Assembly: GCA_965116235.1 (NCBI GenBank) | Contig: OZ220496.1 | Location: forward strand, 1,116,001-1,180,000 | Direction of reading: 5' to 3' | DNA length: 64,000 nt | Origin: MPNP01 sp965116235 | Lineage (GTDB): Bacteria > Pseudomonadota > Alphaproteobacteria > Rhodobacterales > Rhodobacteraceae | Part shown: positions 27,609-35,691 of the stretch, one piece after another | How positions within the stretch are numbered: position 1 is the first letter of the stretch | Layout of the letters: every line of letters starts with the position of its first letter | Position numbers and translations under genes: made by a program | Notes under the pieces: model-generated | Told to the model about the DNA's origin: nothing | What the model saw: only the letters and a program-made list of their open reading frames with translations | Database searches by the model: none

Positions 27609-28601
27609 AAACGGACCATCAGGCATGAGATGTGTCAATTCCAGCTCTTTGAGCAGGGAATCAATCGTAGCAAGATAAAATCGTGTTTTGGTCGTTATGG
27701 CTTCAGTGTCTAACCGAGGTACCACCCAGCCAAGCAGGATGAGATTGCGGAGTAGGACAAAATGCTGGATCCGGTTCCAAGTATCCGGTTCCAAAGGTCT
27801 CAACTGTCTGTATCCGTCCATGACGCAATGACCCAGAAATTCGAATTCACAGTTACCGTAGCTTTTGGAGAGGAGCAAGGCCAGGTCATAGAATCGGAAA
27901 CCAAAGCCGCAATCATCGAAGTCGATGATGACGGGTTCGTTATGGTCTATCATAATGTTTGATCGAATGGTATCGGCGTGGATCAATCCATAGTCGGCTC
28001 GGTCGGCGAGATGACGTGTAAGCACGTCACGAAAGTATTCGCGCAGGTGCAAGACTAGCCGCTTGCGTGCAGGGGTGAGATCAGGGTTGTTCCAGAATTG
28101 TCCCCAAAGCGGCTTATCACCAAGGAAACCCTCAACATCCCAGCTGGCTCTTGTGAAGTGGGAGGGGAGTGAGTACGAATCGGAAGCGTTATGAATTCGG
28201 GCGATTTCAGCACCGGCCTTGAAGTAGATTGAACCAAGCAGTTCACGATCGCTTGCATGAAAATTATGAAAATTTTCCAGTGATATCCCGTTAACCCAAC
28301 TCAGCATGCTGACTCTCAGGTTGGTGGGGGTCGAAGTAATCAGGGAGCCATAATCGTTGGCGATGGGTTGAGGAGTCCGGATACCGTTCTCGGCGAGATA
28401 GTGAACCCAATGCAGTTCCGACAGAATTGCAGCATCCGATTGATAGCCTTGACGGTGAATGCGCAGAACGGCCCTATGATCATGCCGGCGGCCGACCTCA
28501 AAGATCACGTTCTCGCTGATGTTCAGCAAGCGTGTGAGAGTCCAGCCCGAATAGCTCTTGAGAGCTTCTTGAGCCGCCTTTTCCGCCGTCCTTGCCAGCA
28601 T
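27606..28601 (-). CDS. Aminoglycoside-phosphotransferase-fold small-molecule kinase
   Basis: This 331-residue APH-family kinase has the catalytic loop YGLIHADTIRSNIMID (His-x-Asp, then Asn) and the metal-binding VIIDFDDCGFGFRFYDLALL. The family phosphorylates small hydroxyl or amino compounds, for example hydroxylysine, homoserine or aminoglycosides. It starts at the base after the stop of the upstream class III aminotransferase gene, so translation is coupled. That pairing recalls kinase + phospho-lyase couples such as hydroxylysine kinase with 5-phosphohydroxylysine lyase, or ethanolamine-phosphate lyase. It is therefore more likely metabolic than a resistance gene (inference). Confidence 0.85.
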   Translation of the reverse strand: MLARTAEKAAQEALKSYSGWTLTRLLNISENVIFEVGRRHDHRAVLRIHRQGYQSDAAILSELHWVHYLAENGIRTPQPIANDYGSLITSTPTNLRVSMLSWVNGISLENFHNFHASDRELLGSIYFKAGAEIARIHNASDSYSLPSHFTRASWDVEGFLGDKPLWGQFWNNPDLTPARKRLVLHLREYFRDVLTRHLADRADYGLIHADTIRSNIMIDHNEPVIIDFDDCGFGFRFYDLALLLSKSYGNCEFEFLGHCVMDGYRQLRPLEPDTWNRIQHFVLLRNLILLGWVVPRLDTEAITTKTRFYLATIDSLLKELELTHLMPDGPF

Positions 28602-29891
28602 TTATCGGCTTGAGGTCAGCTTGGAAAGTACCCCCTCCAGGGCCAATAGAAGAAAATCAACGTCATCTGCGCTGATGGGCATCGGGGGACGGATTTTCAG
28701 GAGTGAGCCATATCGTCCTGATGTATTGATGAGAACGCCAGCATCCTTGAGGCGGTTGGTGACCGTGCGGGCCGCCTCGTTGTCGGGGGAGCCCGTTTCA
28801 TCAACGATCTCGGCTCCAAAAAACAGTCCCGAGCCTCGAACTGTACCGAGACATCCGAACTTTTGGCTCAGTTCTTTCAGCCCGTCTGAAGCGAGTTGCC
28901 CCATCTCCAGGGCATTGCTTACGAGGTTTTCGTCCTCGATGACTTCCAATGTGGCTATGGCTGCTGCCATGGCAACGGGGTTGCCGCCAAACGTGTTGAA
29001 ATAACGAAAGCGCTCCCGAAACTGACACATAATGTCGTGGCCTGTCACGACCGAGGCCACGGGAAAGCCATTCCCCATCGGCTTGCCCAAAGTTACGATA
29101 TCAGGCTTGATGCCGATCTTGTGATGTCCCCACCAGTGTGTTCCAACCCGGCCAAAGCCCGGCTGGACCTCATCAGCGATTATGAGACCGCCCGCTTTGC
29201 GCACTTTCTCGGCAACTGGGTCAAGAAACCCGGGTTGAAGAGTCGGAAATCCTTCATTGGCGAAATACGGACACAGTATCAGCGCGGCCAAGCCAAAGCC
29301 ATCGTGCTGCAATTGGTTGATTTCCTGTTCAACGATTGTAGCAAGCGTGTCACACTCGTTCGGATCTACAGATTCGAAACCGGTTTCGGTTCCAACCGGG
29401 CTTGGGATCGTTCGTACATATCTTGAATATCCCCCGATAGGTTCGGTTCGGGTTCCAATCTGGCTGACCAGAGCGGTGTTGCCATGGTAGGTATTATCGG
29501 TACATATAATCCCCATGTTGCCGGTGTGACTCTGAGCCATGCGCAGGGCAACATCGTTCGCCTCAGACCCGCTGCAAACCATCACCGCCGAAGACAGATG
29601 CGGATCAAACTTGCTGGTCAGTCGCTCAACGTAGTCGAGTATGCCTTCATGGAGATATCTCGTATGAGTATTGAGTGTAGCCGCCTGTCGGTGAATTGCT
29701 TCAACAACCTTGGGATGACAGTGACCCACATGGGGAACGTTGTTGTAGCAGTCGAGATATTTCTTGCCTGCCGCATCCCATAGCCAGGTTCTCTCACCTC
29801 TCACTATGTGGACGGGTTTGTCATAAAATGTTGGGACGCCGGTCCCCAGCAATCGCTCTCGGCGGCGGATCAGAGCGGTATCGATCGACAT
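28602..29891 (-). CDS. Class III PLP aminotransferase or phospho-lyase
   Basis: This 429-residue enzyme has PLP-fold landmarks MVCSGSEANDVALRMAQSHT, the cofactor-binding GGLIIADEVQPGFGRVGTHW, and the Schiff-base lysine in DIVTLGKPMGNGFPVASVVT. The opening TWLWDAAGKKYLDCYNNVPH and VGHCHPKVVEAIHRQ resemble the AGXT2L/ETNPPL-type branch, whose members are phospho-lyases of ethanolamine phosphate or phosphohydroxylysine as well as aminotransferases. The abutting kinase gene supports a phospho-lyase role: the kinase would make a phosphorylated amino compound that this enzyme then eliminates. The exact substrate is not visible. Confidence 0.9.
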   Translation of the reverse strand: MSIDTALIRRRERLLGTGVPTFYDKPVHIVRGERTWLWDAAGKKYLDCYNNVPHVGHCHPKVVEAIHRQAATLNTHTRYLHEGILDYVERLTSKFDPHLSSAVMVCSGSEANDVALRMAQSHTGNMGIICTDNTYHGNTALVSQIGTRTEPIGGYSRYVRTIPSPVGTETGFESVDPNECDTLATIVEQEINQLQHDGFGLAALILCPYFANEGFPTLQPGFLDPVAEKVRKAGGLIIADEVQPGFGRVGTHWWGHHKIGIKPDIVTLGKPMGNGFPVASVVTGHDIMCQFRERFRYFNTFGGNPVAMAAAIATLEVIEDENLVSNALEMGQLASDGLKELSQKFGCLGTVRGSGLFFGAEIVDETGSPDNEAARTVTNRLKDAGVLINTSGRYGSLLKIRPPMPISADDVDFLLLALEGVLSKLTSSR

Positions 29892-30005
29892 GAAACAAAT
29901 TCCACCATGAGGCTCTCGGCAAATACGGGTCCAATCCGTATTGCCGACGACAGATGACCCTTTGCCCCGGAACGTAGGCCATCAATGAGTTTGGGTCTGC
30001 ATGCA

Positions 30006-32285
30006 TTATCCATAACTTGAAATGGGCATCAGGGCAAGTGAGGCGCTGTTGTATACGCCGCGTGCCGTTACAGATGGATTGACGATGTGAACCGTGTTGC
30101 CCATTCCCATCAGAATGGGACCGATTTCAACGCCGTTGCCTATTCCCTTCAGGAGATGTCGGGCGGCTCCAGCCACGGAACTGCTGGTATATATCAGGGT
30201 GTTGGCCTTTTCCGTCATGCGAGAATGCGGAAACAATTCCATGCGCAACTCTGGATTCAGGGCAATGTCGGTTGTCATCTCCCCTTCATAGTCGAAATCG
30301 ACCTCCATTCCCTCAAGATGGACCATGGCTTCCCGAGCGTTGTGGCCCGACAGGCTATCCAGATTGCCAAACTGGGAGTCAGAGCAAATGGCGATATGGG
30401 GCTCGACGCCAAATCGACGAACGTGACGGGCGGCTGCAATCGTGGTCTGGGCAATCTGCTCAGGCGTTGGATCGGTATTGACCTGAGTGTCGGCCGTGAA
30501 GATTGTTCCGGTATCAAACACGATTGTGGACAGAGCGCCGATCGGGGTCAGTCCATCCTTAGCCAAGATCTGCTTAACATAGTTCAAATGCCACAGATAC
30601 TGGCCGACGGTCCCGCAAATCATGCTTTCGGCTTCCCGGCGGTGAACCATGAGGGCCGCAATGACAGTTGTATTGGAACGAACGATGGTTCGGGCCAGAT
30701 AGGGTGAGACGCCTCTGCGATTGACGAGCCCGTAGTAACTCTGCCAATATTGAGCGAAGCGCGAGTCGCTGTTGGGGTTGACGATTTCAAAATCTCTTTC
30801 GGGCACGATCGACAAGCCGGCCTTTTCGATACGAAATGCGATGACATCCGGTCGACCGATCAATATGGGCTTGCAGCGGTGCTCTTCAGTCAATAACTGA
30901 ACGGAATAGAGCACGCGCTGATCCTCCCCTTCCGCAAACACGATCCGTCGTTTGTCTTTCTTGGCGATATCGAACACGGGCCGCATGAGCATGCTGGATT
31001 TGTAAACCTGACTTTCCAGAGCCTCTCTATACAACTGAATATCGCGGGGCCGTGTCGCTACCCCTGAGCGGACCGCCGCTGCGGCGACTGCACTTGCGAC
31101 ACAAGGCAGAAGGCGGGGATCGAACGGTTTTGGGATGAGATAGTGGGAGCCAAAAGTCAGCTGTTCATCCGCATAGACTCGCCCCACTTCCTCTGAAGTG
31201 GACTCTCGTGCCAGTTCGGCCAAGGCTTCGGCACAGGCAAGCTTCATGTCAAAATTGATGGTCGTGGCCCCCACATCCAAGGCTCCGCGAAAGATGAAAG
31301 GAAAGCACAGGACGTTGTTGACCTGATTGGGGTAATCCGACCGCCCGGTACAGATCAGCGCATCGGGCACGGCTTCAAGAACTTCGCTGGGCCAGATTTC
31401 CGGATTGGGGTTGGCCAGGGTAAAAACCATGGGCTGGGGAGCCATGCTCTTGATCATGGACTGTGAGACCGTGTTGGGTCCGGAGAGTCCCAGAAAGAAA
31501 TCTGCTCCGACCACGGCCTCTTCAAGGGTCGAGAGAGAGATGTCGCGAGCATAGCGTTGCTTTTCGGTATCCAGATCGTTGCATCGGTCCGCCCTTATGA
31601 CACCATTGCGGTCACACAAAATGATGTTGTCCTTCTTGATTCCCATCGCAACCATGAAATCCAGACATGCGATTCCGGCGGCACCGGCGCCCAAAGCCAC
31701 AACCTTGAGCTTTTCAACGTTCTTGCCTGTAACTTTCAGGGCGTTGATCAGGGCAGCGGCGACGACAATTGCCGTTCCATGCTGATCATCGTGGAACACG
31801 GGAATGTTCATCTGCTCCTTGCAAATCCGTTCAACTTCAAAACAGTCCGGAGCCTTGATATCTTCCAGATTGATCGCACCAAAGGTGGGTTCGAGCCTGA
31901 TAATCGTTTCCGCCAGCTTGACGGGGTCGCTTTCATTGATTTCGATATCAAAGCAGTCAAGGTTGGCGAATTTCTTGAAGAGGACAGCCTTCCCTTCCAT
32001 GACCGGCTTGGCACCCTTGGCTCCGATATTGCCCAAGCCGAGGACGGCACTCCCGTTTGAGATCACGGCGACCAGATTTCCCCGTGCCGTGAAGCGGGAG
32101 ATGTTCAGCGGATCATCCTTGATCGCCAGGCAGGCTTCGGCAACCCCTGGTGAATAAGCCAGCGACAAGTCCCGTCCTGTCGCCATCGGCTTGGTTGGCC
32201 TAATCTCCAGCTTGCCGGGCTTCGGAAACTCGTGATAGTTGAGGGCGGCCTGTTTCAGGGAAGAATGGCTGGAATCAAAGGGCAT
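30006..32285 (-). CDS. maeB: NADP-type malic enzyme with phosphotransacetylase-like C-terminus
   Basis: This 759-residue fused enzyme decarboxylates malate to pyruvate. The N-terminal malic domain shows DLSLAYSPGVAEACLAIKDD, GKAVLFKKFANLDCFDIEIN, IPVFHDDQHGTAIVVAAALI, and the Rossmann VVALGAGAAGIACLDFMVAM. From about residue 430 a phosphotransacetylase-like domain follows (KRRIVFAEGEDQRVLYSVQL, RKAEK-like elements, SMICGTVGQYLWHLNYVKQI). In this family that domain is regulatory and catalytically inactive. The start is set at ATG 32285 (MPFDSSHSSLKQAALNYHEF), matching family length; the frame is open 17 codons further. It is a single gene with no operon partners. Confidence 0.95.
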   Translation of the reverse strand: MPFDSSHSSLKQAALNYHEFPKPGKLEIRPTKPMATGRDLSLAYSPGVAEACLAIKDDPLNISRFTARGNLVAVISNGSAVLGLGNIGAKGAKPVMEGKAVLFKKFANLDCFDIEINESDPVKLAETIIRLEPTFGAINLEDIKAPDCFEVERICKEQMNIPVFHDDQHGTAIVVAAALINALKVTGKNVEKLKVVALGAGAAGIACLDFMVAMGIKKDNIILCDRNGVIRADRCNDLDTEKQRYARDISLSTLEEAVVGADFFLGLSGPNTVSQSMIKSMAPQPMVFTLANPNPEIWPSEVLEAVPDALICTGRSDYPNQVNNVLCFPFIFRGALDVGATTINFDMKLACAEALAELARESTSEEVGRVYADEQLTFGSHYLIPKPFDPRLLPCVASAVAAAAVRSGVATRPRDIQLYREALESQVYKSSMLMRPVFDIAKKDKRRIVFAEGEDQRVLYSVQLLTEEHRCKPILIGRPDVIAFRIEKAGLSIVPERDFEIVNPNSDSRFAQYWQSYYGLVNRRGVSPYLARTIVRSNTTVIAALMVHRREAESMICGTVGQYLWHLNYVKQILAKDGLTPIGALSTIVFDTGTIFTADTQVNTDPTPEQIAQTTIAAARHVRRFGVEPHIAICSDSQFGNLDSLSGHNAREAMVHLEGMEVDFDYEGEMTTDIALNPELRMELFPHSRMTEKANTLIYTSSSVAGAARHLLKGIGNGVEIGPILMGMGNTVHIVNPSVTARGVYNSASLALMPISSYG

Positions 32286-32643
32286 GAGCGGCTCCGTAAG
32301 TCGACTGTCGGACCAAAATTGCAGAATGCAAACCATTGGATAGTTACAAAAAAGGGCGGCAACAATGCAAACGAAAGCGATGAGAAACAGGTTTGTCAGC
32401 TTGAAACTTGGCCTATGTGTTCGTTAACCACGCCATATTTTCGCACTTGTTCAATTCGCCTCAGGAACTGGGCAGGACCCCGCTCGAACACCATCCAAAA
32501 GTTATCGCGGTCCGAACTTGTTCTTGTTTCGGCGGCGGCAGGATTACGGCCCTTTGGATCTCAAATCAGCCCTTGACAGCGGAATGGTAGACGTCTTCCC
32601 TAATCGTCAATTCAACAATGCCCGACCACTGGCGGCTCGTTTC
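32286..32643. other. Intergenic upstream of malic enzyme
   Basis: This is about 360 bp. The maeB promoter should lie here. No gene, terminator or regulatory motif was recognised, and frames on both strands are short. Confidence 0.4.
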
Positions 32644-32821
32644 AATCATTTGATATCCTCGTTTCAGGACTCGGCAAGGTCGACATGCGTCGTGCTCCAT
32701 GTGAATGATTGAGTCAGTTTGGCTTCGGTATGGTCGGGATTCGCTCCTGAGCGTCAAAGATGCCGGAACGACTGAGAACAGTTGACTGTGCAGCATCATG
32801 ATTGGAATCTCTTGTTTTGCA
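32644..32821 (-). repeat. Dispersed 175-bp repeat, copy B (inverted relative to copy A)
   Basis: The minus strand aligns without gaps to 27432-27608. It is still open as a reading frame (ORF 32566-32829; SQLFSVVPASLTLRSESRPY, HMEHDACRPCRVLKRGYQMI), whereas copy A has two stops at its end. The lack of indels suggests a once-coding or structurally constrained repeat. Confidence 0.6.
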
Positions 32822-32913
32822 CGTATCACTGGAATGAAGGTTGGGGCTTGAGTCGGATGTATTCTATAAAGCTTGCCATGCTATGGTGTGGCGTATTTAT
32901 CATTTTGCCATTC

Positions 32914-32950
32914 CAAAGTATTGCAAAACATACAAGTATGCCATACTTTG
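32914..32950 (+). promoter_or_regulatory. Nested palindromic operator of the mobile-mystery A/B module
   Basis: An outer perfect inverted repeat, CAAAGTAT...ATACTTTG (32914-32921 / 32943-32950), encloses an inner one, CATAC-AA-GTATG (32929-32940). It lies 43 bp before the antitoxin-like ATG. It is the likely binding site of the Xre-type first protein, by analogy with other autoregulated toxin modules. Confidence 0.6.
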
Positions 32951-32992
32951 ATAGTGCAAAATCAATCGATATACAAAACTAAAGGTTGGCAT

Positions 32993-33454
32993 ATGTCTGT
33001 CTCAAGTGCAAAGCAGCGTCAGGCCGAAAGCAAGATCAATCAGGCCGGCCAAGCGGCAAGGGCCTTCGCCAAGCCACTTGGCGGCTGGATTGCGACCTTC
33101 CAGGAAGCCATTGGCATGAGTGCACCTGCTCTTGCCAAGCGTCTGGGCGTATCCCGCAACAGCGTCTATAGTTCCATCCAAAACGAGCAGGCCGGGACAA
33201 TTTCGTTGAACCAGCTCGAAAAGATGGCTGAGGCGATGGAGGGCAAACTCATCTACGCGATCGTCCCGCGCGAGGGTCAGGGGAAAGACATTGTCATGGC
33301 ACAAGCTTGCAAGAAAGCCAGACGTGTCATTCAACGTACCTGCGCGCACATGGCCTTGGAAGAGCAGACCGAAGGCCTGCGTAGCCAGGAAGAGATGATC
33401 GAGGAACTGGCGAGCGAAATCGCGCGCGCGATGCCGAGGGATTTCTGGAGGTGA
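32993..33454 (+). CDS. Mobile mystery protein A, Xre-type antitoxin-like regulator
   Basis: This 153-residue protein has a helix-turn-helix, SAPALAKRLGVSRNSVYSSI (about 43-62), then TISLNQLEKMAEAMEGKLIY and the conserved ending SEIARAMPRDFWR. The sequence fits the family called mobile mystery protein A, always encoded before a Fic-domain protein. It is thought to be the antitoxin and autorepressor. The start is ATG 32993; an earlier in-frame start at 32873 would run through the operator. It overlaps the Fic gene as GTGA (4 bp), so the two are translationally coupled. Confidence 0.88.
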   Translation: MSVSSAKQRQAESKINQAGQAARAFAKPLGGWIATFQEAIGMSAPALAKRLGVSRNSVYSSIQNEQAGTISLNQLEKMAEAMEGKLIYAIVPREGQGKDIVMAQACKKARRVIQRTCAHMALEEQTEGLRSQEEMIEELASEIARAMPRDFWR

Positions 33455-33996
33455 CACTTGAACTGCACGAACCCACTGGTGCGACCCCACTCACTCCTGA
33501 TGAGCCGGTCGGCCTCAAAGCCAAGCACATCTCCACACGAGGCGAACTGAACGAGCTAGAGGGCGAGAACATCGTCGAAGGGCTGACCTGGCTGGATCGA
33601 CGGCCCAAAGCCTTCGATATCCTGACCGATAATACGGCACGAGAAGTCCACAAGCGCCTGTTCGGTCAGGTCTGGGACTGGGCGGGCGTCTATCGCCTGA
33701 CTGAAAAGAACATCGGCATGCCGGTCTGGTATATCTCGAGCGAGATGCACACCGGCCTGGATGACGCCCGATACTGGCGTGAGAACGACACCTACGAGCC
33801 ACTGGAAGCCACCGCTCGCTTTCACCACAAGCTGGTCTGGGTTCACCCCTTCGCGAATGGCAACGGGCGCTGGGCACGGATCATGGCGGATGCATACCTG
33901 GCCAAGACTGTCCCGGACATGTTCCTTGACTGGTCAGGAGATGGAACACTGACCGCCAACATCGGTCACCGTACGCGGTACATCGCAGCACTGTGA
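33451..33996 (+). CDS. Mobile mystery protein B, Fic-domain AMP-transferase toxin
   Basis: This 181-residue protein has a Fic domain. The catalytic motif is WVHPFANGNGRWARIMADAY (His, then Gly-Asn-Gly-Arg), and there is a conserved FDILTDNTAREVHKRLFGQV / WDWAGVYRLTEKNIGMPVW block upstream. Fic enzymes transfer AMP or another nucleotide to target proteins and poison cells when uninhibited. The start codon is GTG 33451 within the overlap with protein A. The module is compact and complete, so it is probably active. A frameshifted ATPase gene follows 240 bp downstream on the other strand. Confidence 0.9.
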   Translation: MTLELHEPTGATPLTPDEPVGLKAKHISTRGELNELEGENIVEGLTWLDRRPKAFDILTDNTAREVHKRLFGQVWDWAGVYRLTEKNIGMPVWYISSEMHTGLDDARYWRENDTYEPLEATARFHHKLVWVHPFANGNGRWARIMADAYLAKTVPDMFLDWSGDGTLTANIGHRTRYIAAL

Positions 33997-34234
33997 GCAG
34001 CAGATGAGCTTGAGTTCGGACCATTGGTCAAGTTCGTAAGGGATATTGCAGTAAAGCCATGAAAAACAGGCTTTTGAACTTGCAGGCACACTGGAATTGG
34101 TTGTCATTTTCGAATCGATTTCCTCTTGTCAGATCAATCACACGGGCTGTGCTGTGGCAGAGATCCCAATTCTACGACAATGAGGCGATCAGTTTTGTCT
34201 GTCAGGGCAGAATCGCCGATCATCAGAAACTGTG

Positions 34235-35531
34235 TTATCGGGACTTCAATTCATCTGCGTCGGTCGGCCCGTACGACTTCGACTCAGTCCGCCGGATCAT
34301 GTAATCCATGAAGGACGGAATGCCCGGCTCCCATAAGCCTCTCTCCGGACGTTCCCAGATAAAGCCCTTGTGGCGCAGAAACTGTTCTCGTGCGAGCCAT
34401 CGTTTCGTGCCGAATCGCTTCAGAACATCTTCGAGCTGAGCGTCGTGCAGGGAACCGTCGTGGTTTTTGAAGGCCAAGGCGACATCAAGGGCCATACGCC
34501 GCTCGCCTGCCTGTCTGAACTCGTCATGTAGCTCAGCGTAAAACGCATCACGCCGCGGTCGGGTGGCGTCAACAGCCGCTGTACATTCGGTCGGACCAAA
34601 ATGGAGCGAACTACTTGCTCGTACGGCTTCGAAGGCTTCCTGTCCGTAGAGTTGCAGAAAGAACGGATAGCGGTCAGCCTTCTGCGCTAGGTGTTGGACC
34701 GCATTCGGCTCTGCTGCCATGCCGGCCGTAGCCAAAGGTTGGGCTATGACATCATATGCTGCCGCCGCGTTCAGACGCCCGATGTGTAGTTTTTGACCCC
34801 GAATCCAGAAGCTTGCTTGCGTCTCGTGCAGAACGTCTTTTAGGTTTGGCGTGCCGGCCAGAACAAGGGCCACGGGCATCCTTTCGCCGACCTCTTGCAC
34901 CGCATTGAGCAGGATACGCAGGGAAGCCGGTGCCACCATGTGTGCTTCATCAAGCGTAATCAGCGTCGGACCATCCAGACGCAACAGGGATTCGGCCTGA
35001 ACGCTCTGGCATGGTCAAGGTTAGTGACCCGAGGCCGACGTTGAAACGCATTTCTGTAGGTTGCAGCCCCTCAATGTCGCGAACCAGTTCTGCCTGTGGC
35101 AGGCGAAAGCGTCGAAGCCAGGATCGAACCCATTCATGCGCCTTGTCAAGTGATTCCGACGTGGCCAAGACGGATACACCTGTTTCGGGTTGGTCGCCCG
35201 TCATCTCGATAGTCGGACGAAGGAGAACTTTGCGCATTCCTGCCTCCGTCGCGACAGCATTAACCGAAAGCTGTAGCAAGATATCCGGATCTGGCCGGGT
35301 ACGAACCGTCCGCCGCAGGGCGTTGAGCAATACCGTCTTGCCTGTGCCGCGCGGTCCGTACATGTAGATGTAGCGGGCCTTGGATGATCGCGGTTCCCGC
35401 AAAATTTCCAGAGTGGTCTCGAAGACCGCATCGACTTCCGGCCGTTCGCCCATGTGCGGCGGCCTCTCGCCGATGCCAAGGACAAACGGGTTCGTGATCC
35501 GCGTTGACCCTGTGCGGGTCTCTTGAGTCAT
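34235..35531 (-). pseudogene. P-loop (AAA/STAND-like) ATPase split by a frameshift
   Basis: The N-terminal frame (from ATG 35531) has RITNPFVLGIGERPPHMGER and the P-loop YMYGPRGTGKTVLLNALRRT. It leaves the correct frame near 35000. The C-terminal frame gives Walker B GPTLITLDEAHMVAPASLRI, a sensor-like VALVLAGTPNLKDVLHET, and a conserved C-terminus FGTKRWLAREQFLRHKGFIW. Joined, they make about 430 residues with a normal ATPase order. A single-base change is enough to explain the break, so it may be a recent pseudogene or a sequencing error. It is related in style to the ATPase at 1-806. Confidence 0.8.
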
Positions 35532-35691
35532 GCTATCCTTCGCTGACGCATTTGTGTACAATGACGGCAACATGCCACTGCAAAGTCAAGGTCCGGCTGA
35601 CTCGTCTGGCGGCAGTGACAGCACAATGCAAACCCTGAGACAAAGTCCGCTGTTTGTCAGCATGATAACCACGCGTCACCACAAACAACCT

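Noticed and set aside
30087..30707. 206-codon plus-strand frame inside the malic enzyme gene
   Set aside because: Antisense to a well-conserved enzyme; no protein-like motifs.
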